Below are positions 15,188 through 22,009 of a stretch of 22,027 nt of DNA, piece by piece; position 1 is the first letter of the stretch; each line of letters starts with the position of its first letter. The DNA lies in contig NZ_DFUE01000010.1 in NCBI RefSeq assembly GCF_002379585.1, positions 121,722 through 143,748 on the forward strand, given 5' to 3'. Below the pieces are notes generated by a model that saw only the letters and a list, made by a program, of their open reading frames with translations, did no database searches and was not told where the DNA came from. Made by a program: the position numbers and the translations under genes. Source of the DNA: Pseudomonas sp. UBA4194 (GTDB lineage Bacteria; Pseudomonadota; Gammaproteobacteria; Pseudomonadales; Pseudomonadaceae).

Positions 15188-16129
15188 TTATGCCTTTTCG
15201 TTCAGTTGCTCCAAACCGCGATTCAACAGCGCCCGCAGCGCCACCGACTCGCCGCTTTGCAGCAGCCGGTCGATCTGTCCAGCCAACTGCTGAAGCGGGT
15301 CTTGCACGCCGGGTAGATTCAAATGCTCCGGCAGGATTTCATCACCACTGCTGACCAGCAGGGCGAAATGGATGACGTTTTCCAGCTCCCGCGTATTGCC
15401 GGGCCAGCTATGGCGCTCCAACACCTGTTGCGCGGCGTCGCTGATCAGCGGCACGTCCAGGCTCAGGCGCTGGCTGTAGATCCCCAGGAAGTACTCGGCC
15501 AGCGACAGGATATCGCCGACCCGATCACGCAGGGGCGGCAGCAACAGATGCCCTTCATTCAGATAACGAAACAACCGCTGGTTGAATTTACCCGCCTCCA
15601 CCGCCTGGCCCAGGTCGATGCTCGACGCCGCCACCAAACGCACGTCCACGGGGTTGGGATGGGCAGCCCCGACGCGGGTCACCTCATGATTCTCCAGCGC
15701 CGACAACAGTTTCACCTGGATGGCCAGCGGCAGGTCGCCAATCTCGTCCAGGTACAAGGTGCCGCCGTTGGCCGAGCCAAACCAGCCAGCCCGGCTGCTG
15801 GCCGAGCCGCTGTAGGCGCCTGCGCTGTAGCCGAACAGCTCGGCATCGGCATAGGTGGGGCTGATGGCACCGCAATTGACCGAAACGAACAGACCCGCGC
15901 GGTCACTGGCCCGGTGGATCTGCCGGGCCAGCAATTCCTTGCCGGTGCCGCTTTCCCCATGGATCAATACCGGCAGGGCCTTGGGTGCCAGGCGTTCGAG
16001 GTCTTCACGCAACTGGCGCGAACGCGGATCGACGAATACCAATGCCTTGGCACGAATGCTCAGGGGGCTTTTGTCGGAATCCGGAAAGGTCAGCAGCGGC
16101 TGGCCAAAGGTGTCTTGCTGGGCAGTCAT
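15188..16129 (-). CDS. SfnR-like sigma-54-interacting AAA+ activator lacking a DNA-binding domain
   Basis: A 313-aa bacterial enhancer-binding protein of minimal form. The AAA+ core shows Walker A GESGTGKE (58-65), a sigma-54 contact loop GAYSGS (104-109) in place of GAFTGA, Walker B GGTLYLDEIG (122-131), candidate arginine fingers Arg185/Arg188, and sensor II WPGNTRELENV. The N-terminus has no sensor domain, only the KALVFVDPRSRQL lead-in that I recognise from SfnR, the dimethyl-sulfone/sulfonate regulator. The C-terminus stops at GLEQLNEKA, where SfnR continues into a Fis-type helix-turn-helix. Downstream DNA does not encode the missing part. It has no internal Met and one Cys. The start at ATG 16129 has GGGAG 8 nt upstream; a GTG at 16144 is an alternative. 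It sits between a hydrolase gene (58 bp) and metQ (102 bp). Confidence 0.88.
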   Translation of the reverse strand: MTAQQDTFGQPLLTFPDSDKSPLSIRAKALVFVDPRSRQLREDLERLAPKALPVLIHGESGTGKELLARQIHRASDRAGLFVSVNCGAISPTYADAELFGYSAGAYSGSASSRAGWFGSANGGTLYLDEIGDLPLAIQVKLLSALENHEVTRVGAAHPNPVDVRLVAASSIDLGQAVEAGKFNQRLFRYLNEGHLLLPPLRDRVGDILSLAEYFLGIYSQRLSLDVPLISDAAQQVLERHSWPGNTRELENVIHFALLVSSGDEILPEHLNLPGVQDPLQQLAGQIDRLLQSGESVALRALLNRGLEQLNEKA

Positions 16130-16187
16130 GGGCAAAGCTCCCACCGGCCCTGGTTGCAGGGCTCGGCGTACTCAGGTGATCGTGTGT

Positions 16188-16769
16188 TCAGGCGCGTCGC
16201 AGGGTGTGCTGGTCCATCCGGCTTTGCAGACGGTAGAGGTAGGCGAACCCTTGCTCCCAGCGCTGATGTCCGGATTTGACGTTGATATGCCCGGCACCCG
16301 CCAGGATGCCCGCCTCGGCACCCCAGTCACGCGCCAGTTGCAGGGCGCGCGGAGCACTGGCGGCCGGGTCGTTGTCCGAGCCCACCACCTGACTGGGGAA
16401 AGGCAGTAAATGCTTGGGGATCGGGGCAAAGTTGCGCAGCGCCGGCGCGCACGCCGGCCGCTCGACATCCGCCGGGGCTACCAGCAGCGCGCCACGCACC
16501 TTGCGCAACGACACCAGCGGGGCATGGGCAGCCCAATGCACAACCGTGATGCAACCCAGGCTATGGGCGATCAGGATGACCGGATCGGCGCTGGCATTGA
16601 CAGCCCTGTCCAGGGCTGCCACCCAGTCCTCACGCCGAGGCGTCAACCAGTCGGCCTGTTCGACCCGCGCGCTGTTGGGCAGGCTGTTTTGCCAATGGCT
16701 CTGCCAGTGGTCTTCGGACGAGCCCTGCCAGCCTGGCACGATCAGATAGCGGATCGATTCGTTGCGCAT
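16188..16769 (-). CDS. RBBP9/YdeN-type alpha/beta serine hydrolase
   Basis: A 193-aa soluble hydrolase of the Ser_hydrolase (DUF1234) type. The likely catalytic triad is Ser70 in the nucleophile elbow AHSLGC, Asp132 or Asp134 in GSDNDP, and His161 in GAGHIN. The opening YLIVPGWQGSSEDHWQSHW is typical of the family and provides the oxyanion region. The biological substrate is unknown. ATG 16769 is preceded by AGGAGG at 9 nt. It is the first gene of a run with the SfnR-like activator and metQ, which suggests a sulfur-related esterase or amidase role, but that is inference from context only. One internal Met and two Cys in 193 aa is a modestly low sulfur content. Confidence 0.88.
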   Translation of the reverse strand: MRNESIRYLIVPGWQGSSEDHWQSHWQNSLPNSARVEQADWLTPRREDWVAALDRAVNASADPVILIAHSLGCITVVHWAAHAPLVSLRKVRGALLVAPADVERPACAPALRNFAPIPKHLLPFPSQVVGSDNDPAASAPRALQLARDWGAEAGILAGAGHINVKSGHQRWEQGFAYLYRLQSRMDQHTLRRA

Positions 16770-16806
16770 GGTGTGCGCCCTCCTGCGAATGTTGCGTTCG
16801 GAGGCC

Positions 16807-16835
16807 AGTATAAGGGCGGGGTATATATTCGTTAA
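16807..16835 (-). promoter_or_regulatory. Candidate promoter for the hydrolase-activator-metQ operon
   Basis: On the minus strand, TTAACG (plus 16830-16835) and TATACT (plus 16807-16812) are spaced by 17 bp, about 40 nt before the hydrolase ATG. Upstream lies an AT-rich stretch with the perfect palindrome TTATTAATAA (16851-16860), a possible regulator site. The region 16770-17022 between the divergent genes holds nothing else I can support. Confidence 0.4.
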
Positions 16836-17022
16836 GGAATAAGAAGCTATTTATTAATAACTAAAGTGCTAGATGCGTTTCTACCTGCGCCAAGCGCCTG
16901 TCCGGCCATAGATGCGCACAAAGATGCTGCGTGCATTGACCACGGCTGCACACCTGCTACATGTGAACTCCGGGCCTTGTGAAGCTTGCAACGCCTGCAC
17001 CTCCCGTCTCTGGAGACAGACC

Positions 17023-17547
17023 ATGAAGACCCTTGTCGACCACCTGAGCCAGTACGCGGCCTATCACCGTGATCCTCGCAACATCGCTACGCATTTCGTC
17101 GGCATACCGTTGATCGTGCTGGCCGTGGCGATACTGCTGTCGCGCCCGGGTGCGGAGATTGCCGGCCTGTGGATAAGCCCGGCCCTGCTGGTTGCGTTGG
17201 GCGCAGCCGTGTTCTACCTGCGCCTGGATCGAGCACTGGGTGGTCTGATGGCGGTGTTGCTGGGGCTGTGCCTGTGGGCCGGCCAGGCGCTGGCGATACA
17301 CAGCACCCTGACGTGGCTCGGGTGGGGCGTGGGGATGTTCGTGGCGGGCTGGGTGATTCAGTTCGTGGGGCATTATTACGAAGGACGCAAGCCGGCCTTC
17401 GTCGATGACCTCAGCGGGTTGATCATCGGGCCGCTGTTCGTGGTGGCGGAGATGGGGTTCGTGCTGGGAATGGGCAAAGGCTTGAAACGCCAGATCGAGG
17501 CAACAGCAGGGCCGGTGAGGCCCCGTGGGCAATCCGTCGCCCACTAG
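17023..17547 (+). CDS. Mpo1-like (DUF962) membrane protein
   Basis: A 174-aa integral membrane protein of the DUF962/Mpo1 family (yeast YGL010w), whose characterised member is an iron-dependent dioxygenase in fatty-acid alpha-oxidation. The family's His-rich signatures are present: HRDPRNIATHFVGIP with His15, Asn20, His24 and Pro29, and QFVGHYYEGRKPA with His117 and Glu120. About four hydrophobic segments are seen (26-40, 52-66, 72-92, 98-116), plus another near 132-150. The start is ATG 17023, with GGAGA about 7 nt upstream; the frame is open back to 16912, but that extension lacks family similarity. The Shine-Dalgarno lies in a small GTCT-CTGG-AGAC hairpin. The bacterial substrate is not known. 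It converges on cysA across a REP array. Confidence 0.85.
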   Translation: MKTLVDHLSQYAAYHRDPRNIATHFVGIPLIVLAVAILLSRPGAEIAGLWISPALLVALGAAVFYLRLDRALGGLMAVLLGLCLWAGQALAIHSTLTWLGWGVGMFVAGWVIQFVGHYYEGRKPAFVDDLSGLIIGPLFVVAEMGFVLGMGKGLKRQIEATAGPVRPRGQSVAH

Positions 17548-17551
17548 GCCC

Positions 17552-17788
17552 CCTTCGCGGCTTCACGCCGCTCCTACAAAATACCCCGACCCCACACCCC
17601 CCCCTGTAGGAGCGGCGTAAAAGCCGCGAAGACACCCGCAAGAACACCATCGCACCCAGGTCCACCCTACCCCGCCCCCCCCGGTAGGAGCGGCGTAAAA
17701 GCCGCGAAGACACCCGCAAAAACACCATCGCACCCAGATCACCCTACCCCGCAACACCCCCCGTAGGAGCGGCGTAAAAGCCGCGAAG
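17552..17788. repeat. REP array: one inverted copy, then three direct copies at 78-79 bp spacing
   Basis: It fills the 258-bp convergent gap between the Mpo1-like gene and cysA. An inverted REP lies at 17552-17577. Direct REPs begin at 17606, 17684 and 17763 (GTAGGAGCGGCGTAAAAGCC...). The roughly 52-bp segments between direct copies are near-identical (ACACCCGCAA, AACACCATCGCACCCAG, CACCCTACCCCGC), so the true unit is a tandem duplication of about 79 bp. I see no gene here. Confidence 0.88.
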
Positions 17789-17805
17789 AGGCCCTCAACA
17801 ACACC

Positions 17806-18795
17806 CTAGATATTGGCCACCTTCTGCCACACCTTCGGCTTGAAGAACAACGTCTCCCCCCGCGCCAGCCCCGTCAGGCTGTCGTGATCCTTGACCACCT
17901 CGGCCTCGATCAGATCACTCTGCCCTTCCACCTTCAGCGTCACCCGCGTCGTTGCGCCCAACGGGCGGATGTCGCGAACTTCGGCGGCATGGTGGTCTTC
18001 CAGTTCATGACGCGACAGCGACACTTCGTGCGGGCGGAACAGCACATGCTCCTCGCCGCCCACCTGCAGCCGGTTCGAATCACCCAGGAAGTGATAGACG
18101 AAATCGCTGGCCGGATTCTCGTACACCTCACCCGGTGAGCCGATCTGTTCGATCACGCCCTTGTTCATCACCACGATGCGGTCAGCCACTTCCATGGCCT
18201 CTTCCTGGTCGTGGGTCACGAACACCGAAGTCAGGTTGATATCTTCGTGCAAGCGCGCCAGCCAGCGGCGCAGCTCCTTGCGCACCTTGGCATCGAGCGC
18301 ACCGAACGGTTCGTCGAGCAGCAGCACCTTGGGCTCCACCGCCAGGGCGCGGGCCAGGGCAATACGCTGGCGCTGACCACCGGACAGTTGCTCGGGATAG
18401 CGGTCGTTGAGCCAATCGAGCTGCACCATGTTCAGCAACTCGTGGACCTTCTCGGCGATCTTGCTCTCGCTGGGCCGCTCGCCCTTGGGCTTCATGCGCA
18501 GGCCGAAGGCGACGTTGTCGAACACCGTCATGTGCCGGAACAACGCGTAGTGCTGAAACACGAACCCAACGTTGCGATCCCGCACGTCGTGGCCGGACAC
18601 GTCCTCGCCGTGGAACACGATGCTGCCGTCATCCGGGGTTTCCAGGCCGGCAATGATGCGCAGCAGGGTAGTCTTGCCGCACCCGGACGGGCCGAGCAGC
18701 GCCACCAGCTCGCCGCTCTGGATGTCCAGATTGATGGCGTTCAGGGCTTGGAAGGCGTTGAAGCGCTTGCTGACATTACGAACTTCGATGGACAT
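17806..18795 (-). CDS. cysA: Sulfate/thiosulfate ABC transporter ATP-binding protein
   Basis: ATPase of the CysTWA-Sbp importer. The 329-aa product has Walker A GPSGCGKTT (35-43), Q-loop near Gln81, signature LSGGQ (137-141), Walker B VLLLDEP (157-163, Glu162 catalytic) and switch His195. A C-terminal domain (about 235-329) of the TOBE/CysA type follows, with FRPHEVSLSR. ATG 18795 has GGAGG at 8 nt, and the cysW stop lies 3 bp upstream. It is the last gene of oscA-sbp-cysT-cysW-cysA. The REP array after it probably marks the transcript end. Confidence 0.97.
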   Translation of the reverse strand: MSIEVRNVSKRFNAFQALNAINLDIQSGELVALLGPSGCGKTTLLRIIAGLETPDDGSIVFHGEDVSGHDVRDRNVGFVFQHYALFRHMTVFDNVAFGLRMKPKGERPSESKIAEKVHELLNMVQLDWLNDRYPEQLSGGQRQRIALARALAVEPKVLLLDEPFGALDAKVRKELRRWLARLHEDINLTSVFVTHDQEEAMEVADRIVVMNKGVIEQIGSPGEVYENPASDFVYHFLGDSNRLQVGGEEHVLFRPHEVSLSRHELEDHHAAEVRDIRPLGATTRVTLKVEGQSDLIEAEVVKDHDSLTGLARGETLFFKPKVWQKVANI

Positions 18796-18798
18796 TGA

Positions 18799-19665
18799 TC
18801 ATTCCTCCGCGGCGCTGTTGCGCAGGCGGTTAATACGGGACTCGCTCCACTGCTTGAGCAGCAGGATGAAGAGCGCCAGGATCAGCAGCAGGCTCGCGAC
18901 AGCGAACGCGGCGACGTGGTTGTATTCGTTGTAGAGGATTTCCACGTGCAGCGGCAAGGTGTTGGTCACGCCGCGGATATGCCCGGACACTACCGACACT
19001 GCGCCGAACTCACCCATGGCCCGCGCGGTACACAGCACCACGCCGTAGATCAGCCCCCACTTGATGTTCGGCACCGTGACGTGCCAGAACATCTGCCAGC
19101 CATTGGCGCCCAACAGGCGTGCAGCCTCTTCCTCCTGGGTACCTTGCTCCTGCATCAACGGAATCAACTCGCGGGCCACGAACGGCACGGTGACGAAGAT
19201 CGTCGCCAGCACAATGCCTGGCAGCGCGAAGACAATCTGGATGTCGTGGTCCTGCAGCCAGGGCCCGAACAGCCCCTGAGCGCCGAACATCAGCACGTAG
19301 ACCAGACCGGCGATCACCGGCGACACCGAGAACGGCAGGTCGATCAACGTCACCAGGATGCTCTTGCCGCGGAACGAATACTTGCTCACGCACCACGCGG
19401 CGCTGACGCCGAACACCAGATTCAGCGGCACCGAGATGAGCACGGCGATGACCGTCAACTTCAGTGCCGACAAGGCATCGGGTTCGAAGATGGCGGTGAA
19501 GAATGCGCCGACGCCCTGCTTCAGGCCCTGGGACACCACGATGAACAGCGGGAGCAGCAGGAACAGGGCAAACACCAGCCAGCCCAGGCCGATCAGGATG
19601 CGCCGCGAGGTGGCACTGCCACGACGGGCGGCGTTGGTGGAGGCAGCAATGGAAGATGCAGACAT
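18799..19665 (-). CDS. cysW: Sulfate/thiosulfate ABC transporter permease CysW
   Basis: One of two inner-membrane permeases of the sulfate importer, 288 aa. It has a hydrophilic Ser/Ala-rich N-terminus (1-20), then about six TM segments beginning near 22-45. The cytoplasmic EAA loop that docks on CysA runs over about 179-200 (EEEAARLLGANGWQMFWHV). ATG 19665 is preceded by AAGGAGG at 8 nt. It lies 14 bp after cysT and 3 bp before cysA, clearly cotranscribed. CysW is told apart from CysT by gene order and by the SVSPVIAGLVYVL segment. Confidence 0.96.
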   Translation of the reverse strand: MSASSIAASTNAARRGSATSRRILIGLGWLVFALFLLLPLFIVVSQGLKQGVGAFFTAIFEPDALSALKLTVIAVLISVPLNLVFGVSAAWCVSKYSFRGKSILVTLIDLPFSVSPVIAGLVYVLMFGAQGLFGPWLQDHDIQIVFALPGIVLATIFVTVPFVARELIPLMQEQGTQEEEAARLLGANGWQMFWHVTVPNIKWGLIYGVVLCTARAMGEFGAVSVVSGHIRGVTNTLPLHVEILYNEYNHVAAFAVASLLLILALFILLLKQWSESRINRLRNSAAEE

Positions 19666-19679
19666 TTAGGTAGCCTCCT

Positions 19680-20498
19680 TCAAGGGGTTTCGATGCGCCG
19701 CTGCAGCAGGTTGATCAGCAGCAGCAGAATGAAGGAAACCACCAGCATCATCACGCCGATGGCGGTTGCGCCGACATAGTCGTACTGGTCCAGCTTGACC
19801 ATGATCAGCAGCGGCAGGATCTCGGTCTTCATCGGCATGTTGCCCGCGATGAAAATCACCGAACCGTACTCACCCACCCCGCGGGCAAAAGCCAGGGCGA
19901 AGCCGGTCAGCCAGGCGGGCAGCAAGGCCGGCGCCAGCACATGGCGGAACACCTGCAACGGCTTGGCACCCAGGCAGGCGGCGGCCTCCTCGACTTCACG
20001 GGGAATATCGGCCAGTACCGGTTGCACCGTGCGCACCACGAAGGGCAACGTCACGAAGGTCAGCGCCAGGGTAATGCCCAGCGGGGTGTAGGCGATCTTG
20101 AAGCCCAGGTCGGTCGCGAATTGTCCGACCAGGCCATTGGGGGCGTACAGGGCGGTCAGGGCAATACCGGCGACTGCGGTGGGCAGCGCAAACGGCAGGT
20201 CGATCATGGCATCGATGATCTTGCGCCCGGGGAAGGTGTAACGCACCAGCACCCAGGCCAGCAGGGTACCGATGATGCCGTTGATGATCGCAGCGCACAG
20301 GGCAGTGCCGAAGCTCAACTTCAGCGCGGCGAGCACACGGGGTGCGGTGACGATGGTCCAGAACTGGTCCCAGGTCAGCTGGGCGGCATGTACGAACATG
20401 GCGGCCAGGGGAATCAGCACAATCAGGCTGAGGTACACGACGGTGTAGCCCAGCGTCAGCCCGAAGCCGGGTATGACGGGGGAGATACGACGCGACAT
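19680..20498 (-). CDS. cysT: Sulfate/thiosulfate ABC transporter permease CysT (CysU)
   Basis: Partner permease of CysW, 272 aa, six predicted TM segments with the first near 14-36. The EAA loop is at about 170-190 (EEAAACLGAKPLQVFRHV). The LPFALPTAVAGIALTALYAP segment is characteristic of CysT/CysU. ATG 20498 has AAGGAC about 6 nt upstream. The gene is separated from sbp by 139 bp holding a strong REP palindrome, so readthrough from the sbp promoter may be reduced. Confidence 0.96.
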   Translation of the reverse strand: MSRRISPVIPGFGLTLGYTVVYLSLIVLIPLAAMFVHAAQLTWDQFWTIVTAPRVLAALKLSFGTALCAAIINGIIGTLLAWVLVRYTFPGRKIIDAMIDLPFALPTAVAGIALTALYAPNGLVGQFATDLGFKIAYTPLGITLALTFVTLPFVVRTVQPVLADIPREVEEAAACLGAKPLQVFRHVLAPALLPAWLTGFALAFARGVGEYGSVIFIAGNMPMKTEILPLLIMVKLDQYDYVGATAIGVMMLVVSFILLLLINLLQRRIETP

Positions 20499-20533
20499 AG
20501 AAGTCCTTGGTGTGGTCCGGGTTTACGCGTGAA

Positions 20534-20612
20534 GGCCCCATCGCGGGCAGAGCCCGCTCCCACAAGGATTCACGCGGTTCCTGTGGAAGCGGGCTCTACC
20601 CGCGATGGGGCC
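20534..20612. repeat. Large REP palindrome (BIME-like) between sbp and cysT
   Basis: The left arm (GGCCCCATCGCGGGCAGAGC...) and right arm (...GGGCTCTACCCGCGATGGGG) are inverted REPs of the CCATCGCGGG type. They pair almost end to end over about 33 bp around a short AT-containing spacer. The element starts 25 bp after the sbp stop, inside the operon. It may stabilise the upstream sbp mRNA end or attenuate transcription (inference). Confidence 0.85.
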
Positions 20613-20637
20613 AGCGGCCTCAACGCATGTCTGTTGC

Positions 20638-21648
20638 TTACTGCGCCTGATAGATCTGGTCGAACACGCCGCCATCGTTGAAGAATTTCGGCTGCGCAGT
20701 TTTCCATCCGCCGAAGTCCTTGTCGATAGTGACCAGGTTCAGAGCCGGAAACTGCTTGGCATACTTGGCTGCCACAGCCTTGTCACGCGGACGGTAGAAG
20801 TTCTTCGCGGCAATTTCCTGACCTGCCGGGCTGTACAGGTGCTTGAGGTACGCCTCGGCAATTTCCTCGTTGCCCTTCTTCTTCGCGTTCTTGTCCACGA
20901 CCGCCACCGGCGGCTCTGCCAGAATCGACAGCGAAGGCACCACGATGTCGAACTTGTCGGCACCGCCGTCTTCTTTCAACGCCAGGAACGCCTCGTTTTC
21001 CCAAGCCAGCAGTACATCGCCCTGGCCATTGTTGACGAAGGTGATGGTCGAGCCACGCGCACCGGTATCCAGGATTGGCACGTGCTTGAACAAGGTCTGC
21101 ACGTACTCCTTGGCCTTGGCCTCATCGCCACCGCCAGCCTTCAGACCATAGGCCCAGGCCGCCAGGAAGTTCCAGCGGGCGCCGCCAGAGGTTTTCGGGT
21201 TCGGCGTGATCACCGACACGTCGTTCTTGATCAGGTCACCCCAGTCCTTGATGCCCTTGGGATTACCCTTGCGCACCAGGAACACGATGGTGGAGGTGTA
21301 CGGCGTGCTGGCCTCCGGCAGGCGGGTCTGCCAGTTTTCCGGAAGGCTCTTGCCCAGCTTGGCGATCTCGTCGATGTCACCGGCCAGTGCCAGGGTCACC
21401 ACGTCGGCCGGCAGGCCGTCGATCACCGAACGCCCCTGCTTGCCCGAACCACCGTGGGACTGCTTGATGGAAACGTTGTCGCCAGCGTGGTCTTTCTTCC
21501 AGAAATTCACGAACTCGGCGTTGTATTCCTGGTACAGCTCGCGTGTCGGATCGTACGACACGTTGAGCAGCTCATAGTCCTTGGCGACTGCGGAGCCAGC
21601 AAACACGGCGCTGGCGAGGGCTGCCAAGGCATAACGGCGGATAGACAT
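20638..21648 (-). CDS. sbp: Periplasmic sulfate-binding protein
   Basis: A 336-aa high-affinity sulfate receptor for CysTWA. The Sec signal peptide is cleaved after AVA (residue 22/23, before KDYELLNVSYDPTREL). Ligand-site elements known from Salmonella Sbp are recognisable: QSHGGSGKQ near 63-71, Ser154-Gly155-Gly156 in PKTSGGARW, GARGSTITF, and Trp216 in LLAWENEA. ATG 21648 has GGAGC at 7-8 nt. The entire protein has no Cys and no Met other than the initiator, a sulfur-sparing composition expected for an abundant protein made under sulfate starvation. It lies 58 bp downstream of oscA, with cysT next after a REP palindrome. Confidence 0.97.
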   Translation of the reverse strand: MSIRRYALAALASAVFAGSAVAKDYELLNVSYDPTRELYQEYNAEFVNFWKKDHAGDNVSIKQSHGGSGKQGRSVIDGLPADVVTLALAGDIDEIAKLGKSLPENWQTRLPEASTPYTSTIVFLVRKGNPKGIKDWGDLIKNDVSVITPNPKTSGGARWNFLAAWAYGLKAGGGDEAKAKEYVQTLFKHVPILDTGARGSTITFVNNGQGDVLLAWENEAFLALKEDGGADKFDIVVPSLSILAEPPVAVVDKNAKKKGNEEIAEAYLKHLYSPAGQEIAAKNFYRPRDKAVAAKYAKQFPALNLVTIDKDFGGWKTAQPKFFNDGGVFDQIYQAQ

Positions 21649-21706
21649 GGACGAAGCTCCTGGGGTCGGCTTTATAGTTTCTTATGACTGGTGCGCAGGC
21701 GCGCTG

Positions 21707-21889
21707 TCAGCTGGGCTTGTTGCCCGGGTTCTGCAAACGGAATTTCTCTTTGCGTTCGATCTGTACCACCTGCGCGTTGTGCACGGTGATTTCCACGGCG
21801 CCGAAACGCAGGTCGCGCAACGCACTCTGAATTTCCCGCAGAATGGTGGCTTCGTCCTGTCCGTCGACGCTACGCAGGGATGCGCTCAT
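21707..21889 (-). CDS. oscA: OscA-type sulfur starvation protein (YezD/DUF2292 family)
   Basis: A 60-aa protein of the DUF2292/YezD family. In Pseudomonas corrugata the homologue OscA is needed for growth on organosulfur sources during chromate-induced sulfur starvation (established knowledge). The core ILREIQSALRDLRFGAVEIT followed by VHNAQVVQIERKEKFRL is typical and suggests a small alpha-beta fold. The biochemical role is unknown. ATG 21889 has a perfect AAGGAG about 7 nt upstream. It contains no Cys and no internal Met. It is first in the run oscA-sbp-cysTWA, as in other pseudomonads. The AT-rich inverted repeat upstream is the likely control region. Confidence 0.92.
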   Translation of the reverse strand: MSASLRSVDGQDEATILREIQSALRDLRFGAVEITVHNAQVVQIERKEKFRLQNPGNKPS

Positions 21890-21932
21890 GATCGTGCTCC
21901 TTGATGAGGGGTGCCGTGGTGGCTTGAGCGCG

Positions 21933-21976
21933 ATATTAGAGGGGTGCAGTTATTCTTAAAAATACTGTTTAAGAAT
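21933..21976 (-). promoter_or_regulatory. oscA-sbp-cysTWA upstream region: -10 and inverted repeat
   Basis: A perfect 9-bp inverted repeat, ATTCTTAAA (21952-21960) and TTTAAGAAT (21968-21976), with a 7-bp spacer lies in an AT-rich island. Downstream on the minus strand is TAATAT (plus 21933-21938), a good -10 about 44 nt before the oscA ATG. The -35 position (TTTTAA, plus 21956-21961) is poor and overlaps the repeat, as expected for an activator-dependent promoter. CysB is the obvious candidate from pathway knowledge, but I cannot confirm its site. Confidence 0.55.
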
Positions 21977-22009
21977 TTTCATATAACCAGAAAGCGTTAT
22001 CCCATTTCA

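Noticed and set aside
16912..17022. N-terminal extension of the Mpo1-like gene, or a separate small peptide, with several Cys residues
   Set aside because: No family similarity and no ribosome-binding site at 16912, while ATG 17023 has a good GGAGA. Most likely untranslated leader.
17606..17788. Regularly spaced repeats resembling a CRISPR array
   Set aside because: Only three direct copies. The repeat is a known REP palindrome, the intervening segments of about 52 bp are near-identical rather than unique spacers, and no cas gene is present. The same holds for 5417-5672.
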